Shown here: positions 21,044-31,084 of the stretch, piece after piece | Layout: each line of letters opens with the position of its first letter | Position numbering within the stretch: the first letter of the stretch is position 1 | Source: Haliclona indistincta | Taxonomy: Eukaryota > Porifera > Demospongiae > Haplosclerida > Chalinidae | Direction of reading: 5' to 3' | Length of the DNA stretch: 64,000 bases | NCBI GenBank assembly: GCA_964017065.1 | Contig: OZ024786.1 | Span: 5,185,781 to 5,249,780, forward strand | The notes under the pieces: generated by a model | The model's input: only the letters and a program-made list of their open reading frames with translations | Told to the model about the DNA's origin: nothing | Databases searched by the model: none | Translations under genes and position numbers: made by a program

Positions 21044-21281
21044 AACTGCAAGATGCCTGACAACCGTCATATTCAGTCATTCTTCTATACAAGCTTGTTC
21101 AGCCTCTCACACTCACACAACACCTCAGTCTCACTCACTCAGTAACCCACCCTTCCCACCTTCACGCCCTCTTACTCACCCTTCCACACTCACCAGGTTG
21201 TGTCTCACACTCCTCTACTGACACGATGGTCTCTAGTGGTATCTTACCACACAACTTATGACGCATCTTCTCAAGTCACAA

Positions 21282-21451
21282 CTGCTTTTGAGGACCATTT
21301 TTTGATGATACTTTCCAGACCATTTTTGGGAGCAGCAGAACCACCATCTCCACCTCTACCACCAGCTCCACCTGCCCAGCACCTTCCTTCTCCACCTCCT
21401 CTAAAATCACAGTCAAGAACTGATCCTTTGGCAGCCATCCATGCTGGTTAG
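21282..21451 (+). pseudogene. 5'-truncated Pro-rich exon copy
   Basis: The frame FLMILSRPFLGAAEPPSPPL and then PPAPPAQHLPSPPPLKSQSR to a stop at 21449-21451 copies the end of the ORF at 36449-36850. The N-terminal half of that ORF is absent here because the duplicated block starts inside it. Confidence 0.6.
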
Positions 21452-21793
21452 TAATACAGCTGGGCAGGACATACAAGATTATACTATGATATGATTTCCT
21501 CGATGCAAACTAGAATAACCTGTCAGCTTTCAAATATCGCAGGGAATATGGCACAATTGGAGGAGAGAGTTCTCAATATGGCTCTAATGAAGAATTGCCG
21601 AGACATCAGTCACCCATGAAAACACCGACAAACAGTGCTAGGAAGGAGAAAAAAAGGCGAACACCACTGTAGACACAGGTATTCACGTCAACACTCTTGA
21701 TTAATGATGAAATAATCTAGTTAATAAATATGAATTGTATCTGAGACTCCATAAGTAGATTTTTCAAATGTTATCTAGAGTAGTTTACCTACT

Positions 21794-21947
21794 ATGGCCC
21801 AGTTGTATCCCGACGAAGATTGCAGTAGACCTGCAGTGCATGGATACAGATATGATCAGGTATTCTCAAAGTATCTGGCAACCACTGGAGTCACACCACA
21901 GAAAAGTACCTCACAGTCTTTGTTATTGTATGACAGATTCTGTCAGA
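21794..21947 (+). CDS. Unknown ORF, exon-like (paralogue at 37225)
   Basis: ATG 21794 reads MAQLYPDEDCSRPAVHGYRY, DQVFSKYLATTGVTPQKSTS and QSLLLYDRFCQ, followed by a possible splice region. The copy at 37225 has few changes, mostly conservative, and a different 3' end. No family is recognised. Confidence 0.3.
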
Positions 21948-22571
21948 GTTTCTGTATGACAGTTACTAGTGTTACTGTATGGTCACTGTCACTTTCACTG
22001 TTAGTTGCTGTCATTGTTGTTTGTAATAATTATTGTCCTTTCCTAGATACAGAAAAGTGTTTTGTGATGATTGCAGTACGAATTGTAAGTTTGTGTGTAT
22101 ATGTTGTATACATATAAACAATAGTAGTTTATTGTTATGTTTTATATATAAAACTCAAGTCAGGGCCCCGGGCAGCAGGTGTTCAATCAAGTACTTCGAG
22201 ATGAATAATCAGATCATTGATCGGCACACTTTGCCTACGAGGCGCGAGAATAGATTGATTCTTGTACATGTACACAGAGAACGATCACATGAGAAAAATA
22301 GTTTGTTAAAAACGAACGCATTTACTCTCCTCTCCGCCAGTTTCTTCAGTGGTCACTGAGAATGTTCATATCTTCACAAAAATGAAAATAGTATATTGTT
22401 TATATATATAAACTACTGACTCCGTTCTATCAACTCATGCTGATATGAATGATGTGCGAGCCGAACGAATGAAACTTTTGAATGAAGACGTAGCTGATAT
22501 AAATGAGAAAATACTGTTTAAGAATATAAGCATATATTGTATGAATACATATCAGTAGTATTATAGTTATT

Positions 22572-23487
22572 TAGAGTATGATACCATACAAGATCAAAGG
22601 CGCCGACAGTGCTCTATATTCCATAGTACGCACTGCCCATTGTTCAAACAGTGCTCTATTTTCCTAAACCCATTGTTCTACAGTGCTCTATTTTCCACCG
22701 CAGTACTCTATCTACCAGGTGTTAACATGCCGATATGCAGTGAATTTAATTACAAAATACATGCGATGAAACACAAACAACTTTCATTTTGATAAAATAC
22801 TACAACAATGTCGAACAGAGACTATTCTGTGTCTTGAACAGCGATCAAAAGGCCAGAAGAAAGCTAGATAGGAGGGCCACGCCGTTAGCAATGTAGGTGA
22901 CGTCAGGTTTATCCAGGGCGCTACAGCTACTCAAAGACAGGATGAAACCGGAAAGTAGCTACATGGCAGCGTAGCAAGTAGCTCGGCGTCACTGCTGATG
23001 TACGTTCGATGGATACTTTCATCCACGAGGTTCGGTGAAGTCGTTCCTCACTGATTCATGATTCCTTCATAGCTTTAGCCCACTGGTAGTTAGATAAATA
23101 AGACACGTCTTCTTTTCTGGTGTTGAATTCTCTGCTCCTATCATATTCCCAAGTCGAAATCACAGCGCTCTCGTCCACAGCTACCTTCGAACTTCCACCA
23201 TGTGCTCGTGTAACGATTTCCGTATAATTCCGTAAATTCCCACAATGGTAGCGTTTGTACTGGACTGTCTTCGGCCTGCTAGCAGTATCCCTAATGGCAA
23301 TTGTACAAGGTCACACTCTAAACCTGTTAAAGCACCGCTCTTCTCGTGCTCTACGCAATATAATAGCACTCGGGTCGTGTCTCGAGACAAATAGAGCACT
23401 CGCCTTCGGCTCGTGCTCTATTTGCCTCTCGCCACGCCCCTCGTGCTATTATATTGCGTAGAGTACTCGGAGCGGTGCTTTAACTAG
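22572..23487. mobile_element. Copy-A-specific insertion with 3' hairpin
   Basis: Copies B (37985) and C (48660) read straight through TTATAGTTATATAGTTCTTC. Copy A has about 915 extra bp between TTATAGTTAT and ATAGTTCTTC. The insert has no paired terminal repeats, but its last 160 bp is a nested foldback (23326-23484). It has a doubtful 3-bp duplication (TAT/TAC) or none. No coding motif was seen. Confidence 0.75.
23326..23484. repeat. Nested foldback hairpin
   Basis: Outer arms GTTAAAGCACCGCTC and GAGCGGTGCTTTAAC pair exactly. Inner arms CTCTACGCAATATAATAGCAC and GTGCTATTATATTGCGTAGAG also pair exactly (21 bp), and CAAATAGAGCAC pairs with GTGCTCTATTTG. The apex carries GCCTTCGGC. Confidence 0.9.
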
Positions 23488-23609
23488 TACATAGTTCTTC
23501 ACATATTTCTTGTGCCGCCTGGTAGTCCAGAGTCCAGGTTTTGTACTGTCCAGAGGAGATCACTCAAGAGCATCAACTTGAGTTAAGAAGCGCTCACAGG
23601 ATCTAAGAA

Positions 23610-23762
23610 GCTGGTCAGACTCCTACGCCAGGAGATGTTGTGATACTTCATGATGATGATCATCCCAGAGGATACTGGAGGTTGACAGTAATCGAAGAAC
23701 TAATTGTTGGCAGAGATGGATTGGTTCGAGGCGCTGTCTTGAGACTTTCACTCAAGAAATGA
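23610..23762 (+). pseudogene. BEL/Pao pol C-terminal (DUF5641-like), copy A
   Basis: The frame reads TPTPGDVVILHDDDHPRGYW, RLTVIEELIVGRDGLVRGAV and LRLSLKK-stop (TGA 23760-23762). This matches the DUF5641-type domain at the extreme C-terminus of BEL/Pao polyproteins (GDVVLVHDDxxPRxxWRLxxVxELxxGxDGxVRxxxV). It ends 9 bp before the LTR start, as expected. Upstream pol is absent or unrecognisable. Confidence 0.75.
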
Positions 23763-23770
23763 CGACGAAC

Positions 23771-24181
23771 TGTAATACTCATGGCACCGAACTGATCAAT
23801 CACTTATCACCAAACTGATCAATCACTTGTTACTTGTTTTACACTAGTCATTGTACACCAAGTCACTATTTAAGCCCCGGTGGCACACTCTCACATGTTC
23901 ACGTTCATATGTTCAGTTCAGTCTGTCACTATTTTCTATTGCTGCATTCTCTGACAATAATTATTTCTCTGTCATTTGCTGCGGTAGCTTTCAATACCAC
24001 ACGAACCACACTCTGAGGACGATTATATAACTCCACATGACTATTTATAATTTCTACTTACTAACTCTGATTTATTATGTACGTATCACGTGATCTACCA
24101 AGCTGATACGAATGAGAATTTGAGCAAGTCGATAGAGGACGTAGAACAAAAATTCTAGGTCTGGGTAAACAATAATCTACA
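23771..24181 (+). mobile_element. BEL/Pao LTR, copy A (411 bp)
   Basis: Begins TGTAATACTCATGGC and ends AATAATCTACA (TG...CA). Pol C-terminus abuts its left side and a primer-binding site its right. The order pol end - LTR - PBS - gag start suggests tandem or rearranged elements sharing one LTR, because a complete element would have LTR-gag-pol-LTR. Confidence 0.7.
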
Positions 24182-24199
24182 TGGTCCTTCGAACCGGAT
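24182..24199 (+). promoter_or_regulatory. tRNA primer-binding site of Pao element
   Basis: TGGTCCTTCGAACCGGAT directly follows the LTR. Its reverse complement has the form of a tRNA 3' end: a GGTTCGA T-loop core and terminal CCA. Confidence 0.75.
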
Positions 24200-24228
24200 C
24201 GGAATACCAACAGTCAGCTTGAGTCAAG

Positions 24229-24565
24229 TTGACTACAGACGAGCTACGAAGACGATCAACCACGTGGTACGTCAAGGACGAGCAAACTCGGAGAACCGAC
24301 CCGCCGCTTGAGACTGACAAGCAGAGTACCGCCGACACTGTTCCCGAAAGCATGAATCTAACGACGGGAGCCAAGACCAATGAGAGTTTAACTCGAAGGC
24401 TCAAGGTAATAGGCGGGCATGGAGTAAATGAAGTATACAAACAAGCTAAAAATATTGAAGACCTTTTCAGACAAGGCTGCATTACTCGCTGTGATGGATC
24501 GTGAGATCTTGGAGGTGATATCTGAAGACAAAGTTGAAGGTGAAATAGAGCAGAGTGACATATGA
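24229..24565 (+). pseudogene. BEL/Pao gag N-terminus, broken, copy A
   Basis: The first frame reads KDEQTRRTDPPLETDKQSTA up to SLTRRLKVIGGHG. The start codon region present in copy C is deleted here. A second frame from ATG 24428 reads MKYTNKLKILKTF, LLAVMDREILEVISEDKVEG, EIEQSDI-stop. The MDxEILExIxxExxxExEIExSD segment recalls the helical N-terminal part of Pao gag proteins. A frame change joins the two parts near 24425. Confidence 0.6.
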
Positions 24566-24932
24566 ACAAGCTAGGTGTTGTGTAGAGCTACCCACTCCTA
24601 GTGGGTGGAGGAAATGAAGCGCACCTTACCATGGTTATATTGGTCGTGGTGTTTTACTCATCGCCTTGAATAAGCCTGCAAAGATGCTTTCAGCAGTTCC
24701 CTATTCTCTAATATTAGCAAGATGTTGTTGTGCTTGTATTGTGTTTCAAGAATCATTGCATCCGACATCGCCAACTTGTGATCTGACACTCAGGCTACCA
24801 ACTATGCATCAAAACTAGAATAAATTTAAGGAAACCTTTATAGAATGTCTTGTAAACAACATATAATTTAGACCGATTCTATGTTGTTCTCTATTCTCTA
24901 ATATTAGCGAGATGTTGTTGCGCTTGTAAAAC

Positions 24933-25070
24933 ATGTATGAGAAGTCTTCGAAAAAATCGAATGAACTTGCAGGTGTTGTGGAAGAGCTGAAAGGCGTTTT
25001 GGAATTTCCTGTTGGTTTTAAAAATTTTATATACAACCTTGCACACAATCAGTGCTGTTTGATCTCGTAA
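24933..25070 (+). pseudogene. hAT/ZNF862-like fragment, copy A
   Basis: MYEKSSKKSNELAGVVEELK and then GVLEF, preceded out of frame by SEMLLRL. The pattern LLRLYxxYxKSxKKxxELxxVxxELKxxxEF occurs, from memory, in hAT-type transposase relatives (ZNF862/DUF4371 group) just before the GNRPLRACGTRW block, which is missing here. Confidence 0.4.
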
Positions 25071-25744
25071 TGGTTTAGAGAAATGACTGAAGAGGGTAAC
25101 TAATAGAACTCTGGCTTAGTGCATGGTCGCAATGGTGTTATGTAAGGTCAATGGATGGAATTCAGTTTGCCATGTGTGCACTCAGCAAGCTTGCTTTAAC
25201 ACACTTACCTAGGATCCAGATCGACTGGATTGGATCTGCGTCCACGCTGTACACTAATCTGGATCTGCTTCACTAGGTGGAATTGATCCGGGTTCCTATG
25301 CGCACCATCAGCTTGCTGGTGTACCTGCATTGCATTCTAGACTAGAGAATTTCTTGGCGATGTAGTGTCACTATTGAAACTGCTACTGTCTCTAATCGAT
25401 TTGTTCCAATTCTGTCATGAATTTTATTTCCTTAAATGTTGTTCTCTCTTGTATCTTGTGTCTCTCTTGTATAAATTTGGTTCTCTCTTTCATCATCCTG
25501 AAGAAACCGACTTGAAAGTTCTTGATGCCGAGCCTCTCCGAATCGTAAATTTTTCAAATTCATGGTTGAACAAATGAGATTGTCTAAATAATTTATTATT
25601 GATAATAGTAGTATTATTATATTGCAATGACCTGTAATTAGAAATACTACTACCAGATAATGGCCTGCTATAAACTATACTGGCAAACATGCAATTGATT
25701 ATTAATTTTTTAGATACAGTGTAACGGAGACCATAGGACAGCAC

Positions 25745-26068
25745 ATGGTGCTTGGCAGAATCAAGAAATTTGCTGACTTGAACTTACAAGAGTCAGAAGC
25801 ATTTCTCAAAGTCTGTCCATGTGCAATCGTTGACGAAGCTAAAGTGTTTGATTGTTTGCTCCTGTCTGGAGTTGTGTACACAAATGAAGTATACAATCAA
25901 AGCAAGACAAATGACTACACACTAGCCATCAATGATGGAAATATTGGAAAAGCCATAAAGTACATCATAAACACTGAACAAGACTATATCTATATAGTCC
26001 TTGTGCACCATTGTGTGGTCACAAGTGGGCCTTGCAACCACATCAAACTGATATCTGAAAGCAGGTAA
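25745..26068 (+). CDS. Unknown repeat-family protein fragment
   Basis: ATG 25745 gives 107 residues: MVLGRIKKFADLNLQESEAF, LKVCPCAIVDEAKVFDCLLL, KTNDYTLAINDGNIGKAIKY, then IVLVHHCVVTSGPCNHIKLI. It is well-formed coding sequence, preceded by an open segment (SVTETIGQH) without a stop. A GTAAGT donor overlaps the end (AGCAGGTAAGT at 26061-26069). LGRIKKF...YIxVVxxH endings are remembered from CMC/EnSpm-associated proteins of sponges. No catalytic motif is seen. Confidence 0.4.
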   Translation: MVLGRIKKFADLNLQESEAFLKVCPCAIVDEAKVFDCLLLSGVVYTNEVYNQSKTNDYTLAINDGNIGKAIKYIINTEQDYIYIVLVHHCVVTSGPCNHIKLISESR

Positions 26069-26099
26069 GTATGCATGTTTCGTCCACAAGAGGAAGATT

Positions 26100-27340
26100 G
26101 TGACAGTCAACGTCCACATGTGACAGACTCAAGAGTTGGCTTCACAGTCAGTGTCCACCTAGGTCATCTGTTGGGACCTATACCCTAACCTTTAGCTATT
26201 CCTCTCCCAGAGGCCGTAGTGTGAATGATGGCAAGTTCACCACTTAAAAACCATGTGAAGGATTCGCCTATCTTTTATCACATGATTTCCCAGATAAATT
26301 CTGTGCAACAATCAAGGCCCAGGAGGAGCACATAAGTTCATTCAAGCAAAATATTGTTGTCATGGTAAGCTGAGCATGAATAACCATTTTGCTAGTCATT
26401 ATGAAGTTGTGTATCAACTCACAACGATCTAAAGAAAGTGTATACGCATGACTGGAATAGAAGAGGACGATATCAACACCTTATGTCTAGCCTTATTGGC
26501 GCACAATTGGCAATAGTCTTTATGGAGGGCCTCATAACTGATAGTTTAATATGTGTGACTGATCAGGTTAACCTATTATGAATGAACAAAAAAGACAGAT
26601 AGACAATCAAACAGAAAAAATAATGGTAAGCAACAGATGATGGCGAGGCGACAAATGCATAATACACTCAGAAAAATCTCGAGCTTCTTGTACTACAACA
26701 TGACACTGAAGCACATACACTAACACACAGCTCATTTACTGAGTAAAGGTACGGTAAAACGGCTCGCTGCTTGTGCAAGCTTGCAGAAACTTTCGTGTCA
26801 TGTTATTGTCAACAGATTACCCTTCTGAAGGTGTAGACTGGAAAATCTCTCTATCATTAAGTAAATTGTCTGTTCTGCTGGTTTGCTTCTTTATCACAAG
26901 AAATTCGAAGGCACAGTGAAGAATTGGATAGCAAAGAAATCAAATGGACAGTAATGTCTCGCTGACGAGCAGGCACGGTCATTAGCTGTCCTATAATTAT
27001 AGCAATAAACTAGGAGACTGTCTACACACAACTTGCTCAAATGCTAGAGCATTGCCCAGTGCATGTCAGGCTCACAAGATTAGAGCCAAAAGACTCTAAA
27101 GAGCATCCATACATGCCTGGATTGAATGACTGGGTGATCAAAGAGCCCTGTTTGATTCACATATACTGCTAGCATCCTTACATTTCACAACTCTAATAAG
27201 TTTGACAGACGATTCCTCTAAAATTATAGAGAGGTGTGGCTAGTACTAGTTGAAATTTACTGTTAAAACAAAAATTAAAGACATGTACATATCTTACTGT
27301 GACTAAGACAAGGCTGTTGACTAGTAATGCTATATAAGAG
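26100..27340. other. No supported gene
   Basis: Only short ORFs were seen. Purine runs and scattered AG/GT sites give no consistent exon chain. Confidence 0.5.
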
Positions 27341-27351
27341 AACATAAGGAA

Positions 27352-27660
27352 CTAATGACTCTCAACATCATCATAGTATTTGAATTCAATAGTCTTTACC
27401 ATGCTCATCATTGTACGCATTAATGGCAGAACTGGATCAACTTCCAACTTCTTTGATAGACTCACAGGGATTCTCTTTTTCTTTGAAGATGTTCTCAAAG
27501 AAAAAGGAGGCCAGCAGCTCTCCTCTCGTTCTTTCCATCTCAAGAATTCCAGTGGCTGCTGGTCTCCTTTTTGACATCTTTGAGGAGATTGGTGTCACTT
27601 GTGTAGCTGTCGCTGTCTTGGCATGAAAGATGGCAGCTACATGCACAACATCACCAGATC
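27352..27660. other. Region open in three or more frames
   Basis: Open frames overlap on both strands: plus MYALMAELDQLPTSLIDSQ-, minus KMSKRRPAATGILEMERTRG and -ELLASFFFENIFKEKENPC. The minus frame looks most protein-like (basic, helical), but nothing decides the strand. Confidence 0.2.
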
Positions 27661-27678
27661 CTCTAGTTTTCAGGCGCT

Positions 27679-28084
27679 ATGAGATCAGCATTTCCATACA
27701 TAATAGTGAAATCCCTTCTTCAAGATTTAATAGACAACAGAGGTGGCAAGGTGTATCATATGTGCAACGAAATTGGAGGTGAAGGGGTCTCTGAGATACA
27801 CATTAGTCAAAGACAACAATATTATCCAGTCACACTACCATCTATCCGTCCATTTTCCATCAAGTTAAAAGTAGGTTGAAGTGCAGTAAATCACTGCCAA
27901 AGACACTGAAAGATATGAAGTTTGTTGTTCTAATACTAAATTTGATGACATATTTAACACGTTGAACGAGAAAGGTGAGAGAGGTATTCGCTGTATGTTA
28001 TCTGAACTCCAAGACTTGCCCGATTCTGATTTCTACAACTACCGCATCAAAGTAACTGTGAGCACAGATCTGACATTAACAGAG
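27679..28084 (+). CDS. Exon-like ORFs of an unknown gene
   Basis: ATG 27679-27870 reads MRSAFPYIIVKSLLQDLIDN and VSEIHISQRQQYYPVTLPSI, with a GTAGGT donor in phase 0. A second open block, about 27890-28084, reads RYEVCCSNTKFDDIFNTLNE, KGERGIRCMLSELQDLPDSD and NYRIKVTVSTDLTLTE, with a GTAATT donor. No good acceptor joins them, so the intron model is incomplete. No family is recognised. Confidence 0.35.
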
Positions 28085-28306
28085 GTAATTAAAATAACAA
28101 TGTCACAAAATATAATATCTTGGTTACTTTTATGCAAGACACCATTAAACCGTATCTGAAGCAAGTGTGTACTACACCGCTTTGCTGACAAATCTGAATA
28201 CTTATTTTACATACAAACCACTCTCGATCTGTACTCGCCAGTTCTAGTGGGACGATCAACAAACCACCTCACAAACATGCCCTTGCATGTAAACTGAAGT
28301 CCACAG

Positions 28307-28465
28307 GTCTTTGGTCATGCAGGACAACACTTACATCCTCAATCACTTCCCATCAATGTAGCAGAGGAAGCGAAGCTACTACCATCAGCTGTCACTACTC
28401 AGCTGACTCGATGCAAACCTTCAGCACCGGCAAAGAAACAGCATTCTGGGCCTCTGAACGACTAG
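28307..28465 (+). CDS. Probable terminal exon, unknown
   Basis: After an ACAG acceptor-like site the frame reads VFGHAGQHLHPQSLPINVAE, EAKLLPSAVTTQLTRCKPSA and PAKKQHSGPLND-stop (28463-28465). It may end the gene that begins at 27679. The tail is Pro/Lys-rich and low-complexity. Confidence 0.3.
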   Translation, partial: VFGHAGQHLHPQSLPINVAEEAKLLPSAVTTQLTRCKPSAPAKKQHSGPLND

Positions 28466-28628
28466 ACAGCTCAGTCAGCTGACACTCTGTTCTTTCTGTG
28501 TTTTTTTGCAGCACGACTTGCTGTTCTATCAAGTAACTAATGAGTGCACTCCTCGAAGGAGTTTAGTGTAAGAATTACAAACTGTACATAATTACCGTAG
28601 ACTCTCCTTAAATCTTTATCAATAGGGT

Positions 28629-29147
28629 TTGTTACACGAAGTCTACCACCAGATGATGGAAGAGGAATCACTGTATCATTTATGTAATAAGCACTATCTC
28701 ACAGTGTATAATGAATTACACAAACCAAGCCCTTGTGCCTCTTGCGGTTCAAAGTCAAAGACATACCGGAGCATCATTTTCCGCCACTCAACGCAACTAC
28801 TTATGATTATATCTGAAATGCTGAGTCAAGCAACAGAAACACCAGTTACAATAGCTAATGATGATGTCATTGTAACAGAATGTCTCACCCTTCGTAATAT
28901 CATGGACAGACTCACTTTATTGTTATACAATATGCTCATTACAATGTTCTATCTGTCACCTCAGTACAGTACCATTGCCATGCTCAGTCTACCGACCTCA
29001 ACATTAACAATGAACCGATATCCACGTTCTGAGGCAAGGAGGGAGGGAGAAGGGAGAGATGAAGGGAGGGAGGTGGAGAGAAAGTTCATTTTCAAAGCAA
29101 GACACTCTACTACAGTAACTTTCACTATATTGGTGTTAGAGCTATAG
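28629..29147 (+). CDS. CxxC-containing ORF, transposon-linked?
   Basis: The frame follows an AATAG acceptor-like site and reads LHEVYHQMMEEESLYHLCNK, HYLTVYNELHKPSPCASCGS and KSKTYR. The LCxxHYLTVYxELHKPxPCASCGxKxK pattern has two Cys pairs suggestive of a zinc knuckle, and similar sequence is remembered from repetitive sponge proteins. From about residue 130 the frame enters a GGGA-rich purine stretch (29030-29090) and ends in low-complexity sequence, so the true 3' exon end is probably earlier. Confidence 0.4.
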   Translation: MLHEVYHQMMEEESLYHLCNKHYLTVYNELHKPSPCASCGSKSKTYRSIIFRHSTQLLMIISEMLSQATETPVTIANDDVIVTECLTLRNIMDRLTLLLYNMLITMFYLSPQYSTIAMLSLPTSTLTMNRYPRSEARREGEGRDEGREVERKFIFKARHSTTVTFTILVLEL

Positions 29148-29334
29148 GAGAACATGATGGCTGGACTGGATCAGTTGGAAGGAGACAGTATAACAGACTT
29201 CATCCAGTCCCACTTTGATGCAGCTGGTGATCCTTTTAGCGAGTTAAAGACAAGGCATAAACAAGACAAAATATAAAAGAAAATCTATTTTTCATAAGGC
29301 TGTTGAGATTCTGAACTAAACCTGCTCTGTCCAA

Positions 29335-30138
29335 CCACAAATAAAACATACAGGGAGGTCTAAAATTTCATACTATTGGTGGGAGTGAAATTTTTACTAA
29401 AACACCAACTGACATACACATGCAGTCGTCAACTTGGAGCCAAGCCAGATTTCGCACTGTAAATTGGCATTTGATTTCAATGAAACCAAATCACTGTCAC
29501 ATTACCACAAGTCTGTCATTTCATATCATTATGTTTTCATTTATTTCGACAGATGAAACACTGGATGGTCCTACCGACATCAGTACAGCATGTCCTTCAC
29601 ATCGAGTTCTAATTTGAAAATTGAAGTTGTGTTTTGTTGTACAGGAGGTGTACTCGAATCTTGCAGCAACCACTTTTCAAATTGGATTCAATTAACGTAT
29701 TTCATTCACACAAAACATCACCTTGTCACTGGTGTTCACCGTCTCCAGGTGTCTTTAGGAGACACCAGCAGAGCGACTCTATAAATGTCGCAAGGACAAA
29801 CAAGGGATCAGACTGAGTGGTGGACGCACCGGTTGTGGAAGCAGGATCAAATACTCCAAGACCCTTATGCTGTGCTGTCGTTACGTGCTAGAGATAAGAC
29901 CATAGAAAGTTGTGCGTAGGCTATGGGAAGCGGATCATTAGAACTGAAGTGATGGCGAAGTAATGCAACAAACTGAGCCATCCAAAGACCTACCCGAAAA
30001 GTCAAAATAGGGGAAAAGGGGGATAGAGTGAATAAGAAGAAGCCAAGCGACCCCGGCACGCTACTGCTATGACTGTGATATCTGTAGCATTGTGGAGGAA
30101 CCTGGACATTGATTTTGGACATTAATTAAGCTCTCTAG
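29335..30138. repeat. Duplicated element, copy 1 (pairs with 45552)
   Basis: Collinear with 45552-46467 from CCACAAATAAAACATACAGG to GGACATTAATTAAGCTCTCT. Copy 1 has a single GAAACACTGGATGGTCCTAC unit where copy 2 has six. A TATA-like CTATAAATG adjoins a short conserved ORF. The element class is unknown. Confidence 0.9.
29785..29919 (+). CDS. Short ORF in duplicated element, copy 1
   Basis: ATG 29785, just after CTCTATAA, gives 44 residues: MSQGQTRDQTEWWTHRLWKQ, DQILQDPYAVLSLRARDK. The copy at 46132 keeps the frame with a few amino-acid substitutions. In that copy GTAAGT follows after ...RARDKTR, which may be a splice donor; copy 1 has lost it. No family is recognised. Confidence 0.4.
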   Translation: MSQGQTRDQTEWWTHRLWKQDQILQDPYAVLSLRARDKTIESCA

Positions 30139-31084
30139 TGTAAGTAAAGTCGTTCGTACCTCTTCTTCTGTGTGTTTGATTGGAGAACAAGTGTTGGTTA
30201 CCTTCAAGTGGTTTTCCCAGGGCAACGATTACCTGTGAGTCAAAGTAAGCGGCTAAATACCAACACTACATTCTGGATATTGTTAGACTTTTGTTCACCC
30301 TTCCATATTCAAATGGAAAGCTTGAGCGCATCTTTTTCTCTTCTCAAGGCCGACAAGAGGTCTTCCCTTAGTGATGAAGCTCTAGATGACCTACTTTCGT
30401 TGAACATAACCTTCCTGACGATCTTGTTCACTTTATCTTGGTAAGTGATGCTGTTCCTGGTCGATCAATCTTCTTGGTCAATAGGCTGTAGGCTATCGTT
30501 AATTCTGCACTAATTCTAATTCTACGAGGTCTTTTTCTGCTTACCCTGCTCACCTTTTCCTCCAGAGCCTAAATCAAGGTACCCACTCCTATTTCGTAAA
30601 CCATCTTCGTCTTTTAATCGCTCGTTAGCTCGTTCTTAGCTGATCTTCTGATATTTATAAATGCCCTGTCTGCCATGTCTTCCTTCATACATTTTGTAGT
30701 CAAAAACTTACTAAACACTGCATGATGGTAGGGGGAAATATTGGCCGGTGATTTTGAACAAAAACTACTTGTGTCATATCCTCCACAGATGGCTGCAATG
30801 GAACTAGATTGCAATATGGCATCCTATACTTCTCTGCTATGCCCGTAAAACAGTTAACTGTGCTCGTAGTTTCTGTTTGCTATTGTTTTGTGGTCAGATT
30901 CACTTGGTTTAACTTAAGATTGTTTGCTAATGAAATATTGCTATATTGCGGCAGCTAACAAGGTGGTGCTGGGGATGGTTGGGCCGTAATGTGAGAGAAA
31001 CTGCCAGCTTTTGCTGTGAAGAAACTTAGAGACAAATTCCCATCCAGTGGTTACAAGGGATTTAAATTTCCCACATTGTAGTGA

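Larger units (their letters stand above)
21277..25171. repeat. Large duplication, copy A
   Basis: Sequence from ACAACTGCTTTTGA (about 21279) to GAATTCAGTTTGCC (about 25171) is collinear with 36676-39699 at high identity. Copy A carries an extra insertion (about 22572-23487) and lacks about 50 bp present in B near 39103-39153. It contains a Pro-rich exon, a MAQLYPDEDCSRP ORF, a BEL/Pao pol end, LTR, primer site, gag fragment and a hAT-like piece. Confidence 0.9.

Noticed and set aside
24182..24199. Possible tRNA gene (TTCGAACC motif)
   Set aside because: Only the 3'-end complement is present, with no D-arm or anticodon stem. Its place right after an LTR marks it as a primer-binding site.
24177..24569. 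Minus-strand ORFs of about 130 codons (also 38657-39058)
   Set aside because: They are antisense to the Pao primer site and gag start, whose plus-strand reading has family support. Being in both duplication copies only reflects shared ancestry.
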